DNA from: an uncultured Rhodospirillaceae bacterium
GTDB taxonomy: Bacteria; Pseudomonadota; Alphaproteobacteria; Rhodospirillales; Casp-alpha2
Direction of reading: 5' to 3'
Assembly (NCBI GenBank): GCA_913030825.1
Contig: CAJWCU010000006.1
Span: forward strand, 62,001-126,000
DNA length: 64,000 nt
How positions within the stretch are numbered: position 1 is the first letter of the stretch; the number at the start of each line of letters is the position of its first letter. Under the pieces are notes generated by a model. That model searched no databases, was not told where the DNA came from, and was given only the letters and a program-made list of their open reading frames with translations. This document shows positions 50,209-58,847 of the stretch, piece after piece. Both the position numbers and the translations under genes were made by a program.

Positions 50209-51996
50209 TCAGCGATAAAGGGCTTCCAACCGGTCGCCATAGACCGCGCGGATCACATGACGGCGGACCTTCATTGTCGGGGTCATCTGTTCGTTATCGA
50301 CCGAGAAGGCGTCGTCGGCGATCAGGAAGCGGCGGACTTTTTCGATATTGTTCAGGTTGCCGTTGACCCGCTCCATCGCGCCCGCGATCGCTTTTTCCAG
50401 GTCGGGGTCGGCGGCCAGATCCGCGAGCTTGCCGGATTTGCCGTTGGCCTTCATCCAATCGTTGAGCCAATCCGTATCGGGCACCAGCAAGGCCACCAGA
50501 TGCGGGCGCTTGTCGCCGTAGACCATGGCCTGGGCGAACTCCGGCTCCAGCGTGATGATGCCTTCGACCCGCTGGGGTGCTATGTTGTCGCCGCCGGAAT
50601 TGACGATGATGTCTTTCTTCCGGTCGGTGATGACGAGATATCCGTCTTCGTCGAAATGGCCGATATCGCCGGTGTGCAGCCAGCCGTCCTTGATCGTCTC
50701 CGCCGTCGCGTCCTCGGCCCGCCAGTATCCCTGCATGACCAGATCGCCGCGGGCCAGGATTTCGCCGTCCTCGGCGATCTTGACCTCGGTATTCTTCACC
50801 GGCGGGCCGACCGTGTGCATCTTGACCTTGTTGGGGCGGTTGACGCTGATCAGGGGCGCCGATTCCGTCTGTCCGTAGCCCTGCAGCAGGCGCAGGCCGA
50901 GCGCCGTGAAATAGATGCCGATATCCTGGTTCAACGGCGCCCCGCCCGAGACCAGGGCCTTCAGCCTGCCGCCGAACCGGCCCCGGACCTTGGAGCGCAC
51001 CAGTTTATCCAGGACCACGTCCTGAAGGCGTTCGATCAGCCCCAGGCTGCCGGGCGCGTTGTATTTCTTGGTGCCCAATGCGACGGCCTTGCGGAACATC
51101 TTTTCCTTGGTCCCGCCGGCGGCCTGAATGCCGCGTTCGATCCGTGCGTGCATGCTTTCATACAGGCGCGGTACGGCGGTCATGATCGTCGGTTTCGCCT
51201 CGGCCATGTTGGCGACCAGATGTTCGACGCCTTCGGCATAATAGATTTCCGCGCCGATGGAGATCGGGAAGAACTGCCCCGCCATGTGTTCGTAGGAATG
51301 GCTGAGCGGCAGGAACGACAGGAAGACGTCCTCGCCCAGGCCGATTTCCTCCAAGGCGTCCTTGGCGCCTTCGACGTTGTGCAGCAACGACCGATGCGAC
51401 AGCATCACGCCCTTCGGTTTGCCGCCCGTGCCCGAGGTATAGATGATGCAGGCCGTGTCGTCGGCGGCCCAGGTGTTCGCCGCCTCGACCATGTTGTCGT
51501 GGCCGTTCGCACCCGTGGCCAATAGGTCGTCCCAGTGATGGAGGTCGAAGCTGAGCGCCTGGTGGATTTCGACCTTGTCCATGCTCACGACGAATTTGCA
51601 GGCATCGGCCCGATGCGCCGCCGGCATCAGCCGGTCGGCCAGCCGTTTGGTCGAGACGATGACGCCGACGGCGTCCGAATCTTCCAGGATGTGCAGATGG
51701 TCGGCTTCCGTATTGGTCGTATAGGCCGGGGTGGTAATGGCGCCCAACGTCATCACGGCGATGTCGGCGATCAGCCAATTGGCCCGGTTCTCCGACACCA
51801 AAGCGACCCGGTCGCCCGGCTTGACGCCCAGGCCCTTGAGCCCGCGGGCCAATTGCGAAACCCGCGTTGCGGCTTCGCCCCAGGTCATGGGTTTATAGGC
51901 GCCCTCCGATTTTTCCCACAGGAAGGGCTTGTCGCCCAGGCCGCTTGCCTGGGCATAGAACATCGCGGCCAGATTCGGCCAAGCATAGGTGCTCAT
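50209..51996 (-). CDS. fadD: Long-chain acyl-CoA synthetase (AMP-binding)
   Basis: 595 residues from the ATG at 51996. ATP/AMP motif YTSGTGGKPKGVM, the GYGQTESAPLI motif and the C-terminal hinge DRKKDIIVNSGGDNIAP are present, as in ANL-superfamily fatty acid CoA ligases. It activates fatty acids for beta-oxidation or lipid synthesis. It diverges from the peptidase gene with two inverted repeats between them. Confidence 0.92.
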   Translation of the reverse strand: MSTYAWPNLAAMFYAQASGLGDKPFLWEKSEGAYKPMTWGEAATRVSQLARGLKGLGVKPGDRVALVSENRANWLIADIAVMTLGAITTPAYTTNTEADHLHILEDSDAVGVIVSTKRLADRLMPAAHRADACKFVVSMDKVEIHQALSFDLHHWDDLLATGANGHDNMVEAANTWAADDTACIIYTSGTGGKPKGVMLSHRSLLHNVEGAKDALEEIGLGEDVFLSFLPLSHSYEHMAGQFFPISIGAEIYYAEGVEHLVANMAEAKPTIMTAVPRLYESMHARIERGIQAAGGTKEKMFRKAVALGTKKYNAPGSLGLIERLQDVVLDKLVRSKVRGRFGGRLKALVSGGAPLNQDIGIYFTALGLRLLQGYGQTESAPLISVNRPNKVKMHTVGPPVKNTEVKIAEDGEILARGDLVMQGYWRAEDATAETIKDGWLHTGDIGHFDEDGYLVITDRKKDIIVNSGGDNIAPQRVEGIITLEPEFAQAMVYGDKRPHLVALLVPDTDWLNDWMKANGKSGKLADLAADPDLEKAIAGAMERVNGNLNNIEKVRRFLIADDAFSVDNEQMTPTMKVRRHVIRAVYGDRLEALYR

Positions 51997-52013
51997 GCGC
52001 TTATGTTTCCCCC

Positions 52014-52063
52014 GGTTGTGGTAACCCCACAACCACTCTATATCCTTAGAGAACAATAAGGAT
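52014..52063. promoter_or_regulatory. Two adjacent inverted repeats between fadD and the peptidase gene
   Basis: GGTTGTGG-TAACC-CCACAACC (52014-52034, 8 bp) and ATCCTTA-GAGAACAA-TAAGGAT (52042-52063, 7 bp), both perfect, fill the 87-base divergent spacer. They are good operator candidates for shared control, for example by a TetR- or GntR-type fatty-acid regulator, which is inference. Confidence 0.5.
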
Positions 52064-52083
52064 GCCCAGAAGGGATGCAAGCC

Positions 52084-53916
52084 ATGACCGATGCTCTCCA
52101 CCACCACACCTTCCCGACCAGAAGCCCCGATACCGGTGCTGCCGCCCAACGCGTGGACGATTTGCCGCATTGGAATTTGGCCGATCTTTACGACGGTACC
52201 GAGGATCCGCGGATCGCGACGGATCTGGCGCAGGCCGGAGAGGCGGCGAAGGCCTTCAACGATGCCTATAAGGGGCGCTTGGCGGACCTGTCCGGCGACG
52301 ACCTGGGCAAGGCGGTCGCCGAGTACGAGGCGATCGGCGAAACGCTCGGCCGGATCATGAGCTTCGCGGGCCTCAAGTTCGCGGAAAACATGGAAGACGG
52401 CGCCAGTGCGCGGTTCCAGCAATCCATGCAGGAAAAGGTCACGGACATTTCGACCCTGACCCTGTTTTTCACGTTGGAACTGAACCGGATCGAAGACGCC
52501 CGCCTGGATGCCCAGATGGCGGAAAGCGAAGCCTTGTCACGCTATGCTCCCTGGCTCCGCGACCTCCGCGCCTTCCGGCCCTATCAATTATCGGACGAGT
52601 TGGAGCAGGCCCTGCATGAGCGGCATGTGACCGGCTCGGCGGCCTGGAACCGGCTGTTCGAGGAAACCCTGGCGGGCATGCGCTTTCCGGTGGACGGCGA
52701 GAATCTGACCCTGTCCGACGCCCTCAACCGGCTGAGCGAGTCCGACGGTGAGGTCCGTAAGAAGGCCGCCAAGGCCGTCGGCAAGGGGCTCGGCGACAAC
52801 ATCAAGCTGTTCTCCCTGACGTACAATACTCTGATCAAGGACAAGGCGATTGACGATAAGGCGCGCGGCTACAAACGCCCCGTGTCCTACCGGAACCTGG
52901 CGAACCAGGTCGAGGACGAGGTCGTCGACGCCCTGGCCACGGCGGTCCAGGAGAGCTTCCCCAAGCTGTCGCACCGGTATTACAAGCTGAAGGCCAAATG
53001 GTACGGCGTCGATCAAATGGATTACTGGGACCGCAACGCGCCCCTGCCCGAAGCCGCCGACCGACGTTATTCCTGGGATGAGGCGCGGGATACGGTGCTG
53101 GGCGCCTACCACGGCTTCACCCCCGACATGGCGGAGGTCGCACAGCAGTTCTTCGATAAACGCTGGATCGACGCGCCGCCGTCGCCGGGCAAGGATTCCG
53201 GCGCCTTTGCGCATCCGACCGTGCCGTCGGCACATCCCTATATCCTGCTGAACTTCCACGGCCGCTCGCGCGACGTGATGACGCTGGCCCACGAACTGGG
53301 CCACGGCGTGCATCAGGTCCTGGCCGCACCCCAGGGCAACCTGCTGGCCGATACGCCGCTGACCCTGGCCGAAACGGCATCGGTGTTCGGTGAGATGCTG
53401 ACCTTCCGCGCCATGCTGGCTGCCGAGACCGATCCGGCCCGCCGCCGCGTCATGCTGGCCGGCAAGGTCGAGGACATGATCAACACGGTGGTCCGCCAAA
53501 CCGCCTTCCACATGTTCGAAACCAAGGTCCATGCGGAGCGCGCCGAGGGCGAATTGTCGCCGGAACGGCTCGGCGAGATCTGGATGGAAGTCCAGACCGA
53601 AAGCCTCGGCCCGGCCTTCCGGTACGACGATGAGTATCAGTACTACTGGGCCTATATCTCACACTTCATCCATGTGCCGTTCTACGTTTATGCCTATGCC
53701 TTCGGCGATTGCCTGGTGAACTCGCTCTACGACGTGTTCGAAGGCGGTCACCCGGGCTTCCAGGCCAAGTATCTGGACATGCTGCGGGCCGGCGGCACGT
53801 TGCGGCACAAGGAGTTGTTGGCGCCCTTCGGGTTGGATGCTTCCGATCCCGATTTCTGGCATCGGGGCCTGTCGATGATTTCCGGGTTCGTCGATCAACT
53901 GGAACAGGAACTTTAG
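52084..53916 (+). CDS. pepF: M3-family oligoendopeptidase (PepF-type)
   Basis: 610 residues from the ATG at 52084, with AGAAGGG nine bases upstream; an earlier in-frame ATG at 52075 is too close to that site. Zinc motif HELGH at residues 403-407, within LAHELGHGVHQVL, and the third ligand region LAETASVFGEMLTF. Cytoplasmic metallopeptidase that cleaves oligopeptides. Full length. Confidence 0.94.
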   Translation: MTDALHHHTFPTRSPDTGAAAQRVDDLPHWNLADLYDGTEDPRIATDLAQAGEAAKAFNDAYKGRLADLSGDDLGKAVAEYEAIGETLGRIMSFAGLKFAENMEDGASARFQQSMQEKVTDISTLTLFFTLELNRIEDARLDAQMAESEALSRYAPWLRDLRAFRPYQLSDELEQALHERHVTGSAAWNRLFEETLAGMRFPVDGENLTLSDALNRLSESDGEVRKKAAKAVGKGLGDNIKLFSLTYNTLIKDKAIDDKARGYKRPVSYRNLANQVEDEVVDALATAVQESFPKLSHRYYKLKAKWYGVDQMDYWDRNAPLPEAADRRYSWDEARDTVLGAYHGFTPDMAEVAQQFFDKRWIDAPPSPGKDSGAFAHPTVPSAHPYILLNFHGRSRDVMTLAHELGHGVHQVLAAPQGNLLADTPLTLAETASVFGEMLTFRAMLAAETDPARRRVMLAGKVEDMINTVVRQTAFHMFETKVHAERAEGELSPERLGEIWMEVQTESLGPAFRYDDEYQYYWAYISHFIHVPFYVYAYAFGDCLVNSLYDVFEGGHPGFQAKYLDMLRAGGTLRHKELLAPFGLDASDPDFWHRGLSMISGFVDQLEQEL

Positions 53917-53918
53917 GC

Positions 53919-54734
53919 GTGGCCGAAACGTCCGGCGTGCCGCCGCGTGTCCTGCGCGCGGGGCCCGAACCCGAGGACACGTCTCTGCCGCCGCTGGTGT
54001 TCATTCACGGCGCCTTTTCCGGCGCCTGGATTTGGGGTGAGCATTTCCTGAAGTTCTTCGCCGACCTGGGCTATTCGTGCCACGCGATCAACCTGCCCGG
54101 TCGCAAGGGCATGCCCGACTATCCCAAGCTTCACGATTTCGGCGTGCAGGATTTCGTCGAGGCGGTTATCGACGTCGTTGACGGCCTGCCGAGCCCGCCG
54201 GTTCTGATCGGTCATTCCATGGGCGGTTTCATCGCCCAGCGGGTGGCCCTGGAACGCGACGTCGCGGCGGCGGTGCTGATGTCCACCGTGCCGCCGACGG
54301 GCATGGCCGGGCCGTCGGTTGCCCTGGCCATGGCCAAGCCGATGCTGGTCTGGGAGATCGCCCGCGTTCAGTCCTTCGGGGCGCCGAAGGACGGCTTGGA
54401 CGCCCTTCACGACGCGATCTTCGACGACCATGTGCCCAAGGAAACCTCCGACCGCCTGACGCCCCGTTTTCAGATGGAAAGCCATCGTGCCGTCGTCGAC
54501 ATGCATTCAGTCATGATGCCGCCATTGGGGGGGCTGCGGCAAAAACCGGTGCTGGTCCTGGGCGCGGAGCTCGATCAGTTGATCCCGCTGGCCTTTGTTC
54601 ACGGTACGGCGGCCTTCCTGGGCACACAGGCGCATATCTTCGACGGCATGGGGCATGCCGTGATGCTTGAAGAACATTGGCAGGTGGCAGCGCAATACAT
54701 CGCCGATTGGCTGGGAGAGAAGAATTATGGCTGA
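53919..54734 (+). CDS. Alpha/beta hydrolase (serine type)
   Basis: 271 residues from the GTG at 53919, three bases after the peptidase stop and with AGGA upstream. Nucleophile Ser100 in GHSMGG, oxyanion-hole HGAFSGAWIW near 30-39, catalytic His in DGMGHAVMLEEHW near the end. Lipase/esterase-like; substrate unknown. It overlaps the AarF gene by eight bases and is probably in one operon with it and pepF. Confidence 0.87.
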   Translation: MAETSGVPPRVLRAGPEPEDTSLPPLVFIHGAFSGAWIWGEHFLKFFADLGYSCHAINLPGRKGMPDYPKLHDFGVQDFVEAVIDVVDGLPSPPVLIGHSMGGFIAQRVALERDVAAAVLMSTVPPTGMAGPSVALAMAKPMLVWEIARVQSFGAPKDGLDALHDAIFDDHVPKETSDRLTPRFQMESHRAVVDMHSVMMPPLGGLRQKPVLVLGAELDQLIPLAFVHGTAAFLGTQAHIFDGMGHAVMLEEHWQVAAQYIADWLGEKNYG

Positions 54735-56082
54735 CCGGCAGCCGCCGGATCGGAACACCGTCGGCGGGCGCGTTCGCCGATACGCGCGGGTCGGCGGCAC
54801 GGTCGGCGGCCTGGCGGCGCGGCTGGCGGGGAATCGCCTGTTCGGGTTGGAACTGGACAAGGGCCTGCACGCCGCCGACCTGCAGGCGGCGCTCGGCGGG
54901 CTCAAGGGTCCCTTGATGAAGGTCGCGCAGATCTTGGCCACCGTGCCGGACCTGCTGCCGGAAGAATATGTTCAGGAATTGCGCAAGCTGCAGACCTCGG
55001 CCCCGCCCATGGGCTGGTCCTTCGTGCGCCGACGCATGGCCACGGAATTGGGGGGCGACTGGCAGGGCCGGTTCGCGTCCTTCGATCGCGAGGCCTCGGC
55101 GGCGGCGTCACTGGGCCAGGTGCACAAGGCGGTCTCCCACGACGGCCGAGACCTCGCCTGCAAGATTCAATACCCCGACATGGCCTCGGCGGTGGAGGCC
55201 GACCTCAAGCAGTTGAAGGCCGTGTTCGCCATCTATCGCCGCTACGACAAGGCCATCGATCCGACGCAGATCCACCTGGAGCTTTCCGAACGTCTGCGCG
55301 AGGAACTGGACTACCGCCGCGAGGCCAGCAACATGGCGCTCTACCGCGCCCTGCTGGCGGACGAGACCGGAGTCCATGTACCGGAGGTTCTGGACGATCT
55401 GTCGACCGACCGGCTGTTGACCATGACGTGGCTTTCGGGCGCACCGCTGATGGACAGCGTCGGCGCGGATGCCGACCGGCGCAATGCCATCGCGCTGAAC
55501 ATGTTCCGTGCCTGGTACGTGCCGTTTTATTACACCGGCGTCATTCATGGCGATCCGCACCTGGGCAATTATTCGGTCTGTCCCGGCGGCGAGATCAATC
55601 TGCTGGATTTCGGCTGTATCCGCGTGTTTCGTCCCGAATTCGTCGGCGCCGTGATCGATCTTTATCACGCGCTTCGCGACGACGACGAAGCGCTCGCCGT
55701 TCATGCCTACGAGACCTGGGGGTTCGCCGCACCGTCCAAGGAAATGATCGCCGTGCTGAACGAATGGGCGCGGTTCCTCTACGGGCCGTTGCTGGCGGAC
55801 AAGGTGCAGACGATCCAGGAAACGGGCGGCACGTCTTACGGTGCCGGGGTCGCGGCCAAGGTTCATAAGAAGCTGCGTGAATTGGGCGGCGTGACGCCGC
55901 CGCGCGAATTCGTGCTGATGGACCGGGCGGCCATCGGCCTGGGCAGCGTGTTCACCCACCTGAACGCGGAAATCAACTGGCACCGCAAGTTCCACGACCT
56001 GATCGACGGCTTCGATGTCGAGAAATTGAAGGCGCGCCAGGCCGAAGCCCTTGCACAGGCGGGGGTTCCCCCGGTTTACTGA
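54727..56082 (+). CDS. ABC1/AarF (ADCK)-family atypical kinase
   Basis: 451 residues from the ATG at 54727, overlapping the hydrolase stop; GGGAGAGAAG provides the ribosome site. The diagnostic KxGQ region appears as KVAQ (residues 65-68) followed by LPEEYVQELRKLQTSAPPM; the catalytic-loop HGDPHLGNY and metal-binding LLDFGCIR are present. Family members support ubiquinone biosynthesis and lipid handling. The Gly-to-Ala change in KxGQ is noted. Confidence 0.88.
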   Translation: MADRQPPDRNTVGGRVRRYARVGGTVGGLAARLAGNRLFGLELDKGLHAADLQAALGGLKGPLMKVAQILATVPDLLPEEYVQELRKLQTSAPPMGWSFVRRRMATELGGDWQGRFASFDREASAAASLGQVHKAVSHDGRDLACKIQYPDMASAVEADLKQLKAVFAIYRRYDKAIDPTQIHLELSERLREELDYRREASNMALYRALLADETGVHVPEVLDDLSTDRLLTMTWLSGAPLMDSVGADADRRNAIALNMFRAWYVPFYYTGVIHGDPHLGNYSVCPGGEINLLDFGCIRVFRPEFVGAVIDLYHALRDDDEALAVHAYETWGFAAPSKEMIAVLNEWARFLYGPLLADKVQTIQETGGTSYGAGVAAKVHKKLRELGGVTPPREFVLMDRAAIGLGSVFTHLNAEINWHRKFHDLIDGFDVEKLKARQAEALAQAGVPPVY

Positions 56083-56140
56083 CCCCAGGCGCCGACCGGC
56101 GCGGCATTGCGCCACAGCGGTAATTTGAAGGAGAAGTTTG

Positions 56141-56464
56141 ATGATCGTCACCACCACGGATTCCGTCGAAGGCCGCCAGATCGTCGCCTATCTGGGCGTC
56201 GTCGCGGGCGACGCCGTCATGGGCACCAATATCTTCAGCGACTTTTTCGCGGGCATTCGCGATATCGTCGGGGGGCGGTCGGGCTCTTACGAAAAGGAAT
56301 TGGCCAAAGCCAAGGCCTTCGCCATCGAGGACATGCAGGCCCAGGCCCAGGAAGCGGGCGCGGATGCGATCGTCGGCGTCGATCTGGATTACGAATCCAT
56401 CGCCCACGACAAGACCTGCCTGCTGGTCGTCAGTGCCAACGGCACGGCGGTAAAGCTCGCTTAA
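56141..56464 (+). CDS. UPF0145/YbjQ-family protein
   Basis: 107 residues from the ATG at 56141 with GAAGGAGAAG upstream. The pattern TTDSVEGRQIVAYLGVVAGDAVMG...AQAQEAGADAIVGVDLDYE is characteristic of the YbjQ family of small oligomeric proteins, sometimes called heavy-metal-binding; function not settled. Cytoplasmic. Confidence 0.9.
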   Translation: MIVTTTDSVEGRQIVAYLGVVAGDAVMGTNIFSDFFAGIRDIVGGRSGSYEKELAKAKAFAIEDMQAQAQEAGADAIVGVDLDYESIAHDKTCLLVVSANGTAVKLA

Positions 56465-56665
56465 GACTTTTTGGCTAGATTCACTATAGTAAATCAACGA
56501 CTTGTGCGCTCATGGGCGTGATCGCTACACTGCGCATACCCGGATAGGCTGGGTGATCGCGGTGGCGGCTGCGCCGATAGGCGTTAAGACTGGGCGTCGT
56601 CCTGGGTACGTCAATCCGCCGTATATGGCGCCCGGCCGGTAAGTGCGGCCGGGAAGGATCGGTAT

Positions 56666-57883
56666 ATGAACGATTCACATTCGGACAGGGCCGAGATCAG
56701 CCCCCCGGTTCTGGACCAGGCCTCCCTCGACCAGCTTTCCGCGGCCGCCCGCAGTCATGTCGAGGAGTTGGACACGGAACTCCATCGTCTTTGGGGGTTG
56801 GGCCGGAACATCATTCTCGCCTGGACGCCGGCGGGCAATGGCGTGCGCGTGCTGGTCATTCCCCATTACATCCTGGGTGAAATGGCGGCGCACACGGGCA
56901 TCGACAGCGAAATCGAAGACAGCCTGCAGTTCGTCGATGAAGTCATTGCGGGGCACACCTTGGCCGACGACGAAGGTTTCGACAGCATCGCCAAATATTT
57001 CGGGTACGAGCCGCGCCTGATCGAGCTCAGCTTCGCGCCCGGCACCGATCTTTCCAACGATCTGATCGAATCGGTCGTTCGCCGCTACAGCATTTCCTAT
57101 ATCCGGAATGGCGCCGTCGCGCTGTTCGATATTGTCGGGTTCTCGCTGTTCTCGCCGCTGGAACAGGTGACGCAGTTGAACAGTCTCGCCTATTCGGTGA
57201 ACGCGTCGTTTTCCAAGATGCTGGCCCGTAACCTGGATATCCAATTCGCGCGATCGACCACGGGCGACGGGTTCTACATCTGGAATCGCGACCGCAGCGT
57301 GGAAAGCAACGTCAACCTCTACCACCTGATGCACCTGGTCCTGGCCGACAACGCCATCGCCCGGTCCAAGGGCAAGGCCAACACGACGCCGCGCCTGCGC
57401 GCCAGCTTCCACGTCGGCCCCCATTACGAATTTTTCCAGTCCGAAGGGCTCAGCCCGACCGTCTACAGCTATATCGTCGGCGACGTGACCATTGAGCTGG
57501 CACGGATGATCGACCAGGCCCTGCCGGGCCAGATCCTGGTCGGCGATTTCCACGTCGACATGCGCGAGGGCGACACGGGCGAGATATCCCATATCGGCAC
57601 CTCCGAATTCATCGAACGGACGCGCCAGTCCCTGTCCAACCTGGAAGGCATCGTACTGTCCGGCGAGAACGTCGAATCCATCCAATGCTATCTGACCGGC
57701 GAGCGCCTGGATTCCGGTGACTTCGGCGTCAAACGCTATCTGCTGCGCGACAAGCACGGCCTGACCCGCAAGGTCTACAACGCCAAGGTCAACATCTACC
57801 GGTCCGGCGGCGGGCCGATCTATCTGGGTTTTCAGACCGGCGACCTGGACGGTTTCGTTTTCGAGGACGAGGAGTACACCTGA
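56666..57883 (+). CDS. Class III nucleotidyl cyclase-like protein
   Basis: 405 residues, soluble. A helical N-terminal region (1-145) is followed by a class III cyclase homology domain: FDIVGFS with first metal Asp155, STTGDGFYI with second metal Asp201, and the region GDVTIELARM, which retains Arg280 but has Ile276 where the transition-state Asn is expected. The C-terminal ~100 residues are unassigned. It may be a weak, altered or inactive cyclase, or a nucleotide sensor. RidA follows after one base. Confidence 0.7.
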   Translation: MNDSHSDRAEISPPVLDQASLDQLSAAARSHVEELDTELHRLWGLGRNIILAWTPAGNGVRVLVIPHYILGEMAAHTGIDSEIEDSLQFVDEVIAGHTLADDEGFDSIAKYFGYEPRLIELSFAPGTDLSNDLIESVVRRYSISYIRNGAVALFDIVGFSLFSPLEQVTQLNSLAYSVNASFSKMLARNLDIQFARSTTGDGFYIWNRDRSVESNVNLYHLMHLVLADNAIARSKGKANTTPRLRASFHVGPHYEFFQSEGLSPTVYSYIVGDVTIELARMIDQALPGQILVGDFHVDMREGDTGEISHIGTSEFIERTRQSLSNLEGIVLSGENVESIQCYLTGERLDSGDFGVKRYLLRDKHGLTRKVYNAKVNIYRSGGGPIYLGFQTGDLDGFVFEDEEYT

Positions 57884-57884
57884 C

Positions 57885-58307
57885 ATGGCGAGCGACAAGG
57901 CGACAGATTCGAAAGAACCGATCTTCCATTTCTTCGATAACGCCGCCGTGCCGGTGGCGCCGTTCAGCCACGCCGTCGAATGCGATGGCTGGATCCAACT
58001 GACCGGCCAAATGCCGACGGACCCGAACGACGACAGCGCGCCGCTGCCCGACGGGATCGAGGCACAGACCCGCCGCGTCATGGAAAACCTGAAGATTGTC
58101 CTGGGCGAGCTGGGCCTGGACCTCTCCCACGTCCTGTCCTGCCGCCTTTACCTGACCCAGTTCGAGCGCGACTACGAGGCTATGAACGCGGTCTACAAAT
58201 CCTACTTCCCGCCCGACCGCCTGCCGGCGCGGACGACGATCGGCGTTACCGGCCTAGCGCGTGGCGCCCTGGTCGAGATCGACATGGTGGCCAAGCGGCC
58301 GTCCTAG
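57885..58307 (+). CDS. RidA-family deaminase
   Basis: 140 residues, trimeric RidA/YjgF fold: GWIQLTGQMPTD, AQTRRVMENLKIVLGELGLDLSHVLSCRLYL (in part) and the C-terminal PARTTIGVTGLARGALVEIDMVA with the imine-binding Arg. It hydrolyses reactive enamine/imine intermediates. Starts one base after the cyclase-like stop, so both are made from one message. Confidence 0.92.
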   Translation: MASDKATDSKEPIFHFFDNAAVPVAPFSHAVECDGWIQLTGQMPTDPNDDSAPLPDGIEAQTRRVMENLKIVLGELGLDLSHVLSCRLYLTQFERDYEAMNAVYKSYFPPDRLPARTTIGVTGLARGALVEIDMVAKRPS

Positions 58308-58315
58308 GGGAGGCT

Positions 58316-58840
58316 TTATTCGGACCAGAGCTTCGGGTCTCGCCAGGGCGCTGGGACAATCATCCGGCCTTTCGGGCCGTCCACGTCTTCGCCTGCTGAT
58401 ACCGATTGCCAAGCGTCCTGCCATTCCTCGGGAATGGGGTAGGGCGTGGATATCCGGCGCTCCGGAAGAAAGCCGCTCCGACCGTAATATCCAGGATCGC
58501 CCAGAACGCAGATAAGGGCCGTCCCTCGCATGCCCATGCAGGCGATGCCTTCACGGATCAAAGCCTGACCGATCCCATTTCGTTGGTGGTCGGGATCGAC
58601 GCAAAGGGGGCCTAACAGGGCAATACGCCAGTCGGAACCCTCGACGCTGCAATCCGTGAACAAGGCGTGACCGACGACCAAGTCACCGGACAGGGCGACC
58701 AGCGAAATCACGCCGTCCGTTTCGTCCAGCAAGGCAGTCACGGTCGGGCGCAACTCTTCTTCGGGAAAGGCGCGAGGGTAGAGAGCCAAGACCGCGCCCT
58801 GGTCGCCCGGCAGGCTTTCGCGAATTTCGATCACGTCCAT
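58316..58840 (-). CDS. GNAT-family N-acetyltransferase
   Basis: 174 residues from the ATG at 58840. Acetyl-CoA site DHQRNGIGQALIREGI around 91-106, preceded by LGPLCVDP; the extended C-terminus (GRSGFLPERRISTPYP) is typical of YhbS-like acetyltransferases. Substrate unknown. It is convergent with ridA and lies eight bases downstream of the gamma-glutamyltransferase gene on the same strand. Confidence 0.88.
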   Translation of the reverse strand: MDVIEIRESLPGDQGAVLALYPRAFPEEELRPTVTALLDETDGVISLVALSGDLVVGHALFTDCSVEGSDWRIALLGPLCVDPDHQRNGIGQALIREGIACMGMRGTALICVLGDPGYYGRSGFLPERRISTPYPIPEEWQDAWQSVSAGEDVDGPKGRMIVPAPWRDPKLWSE

Positions 58841-58847
58841 GGTGAGG

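Noticed and set aside
56465-56665. c-di-GMP riboswitch before the cyclase-like gene
   Set aside because: No match to the conserved core of known cyclic-dinucleotide riboswitches; only short GATAGGC repeats are seen.
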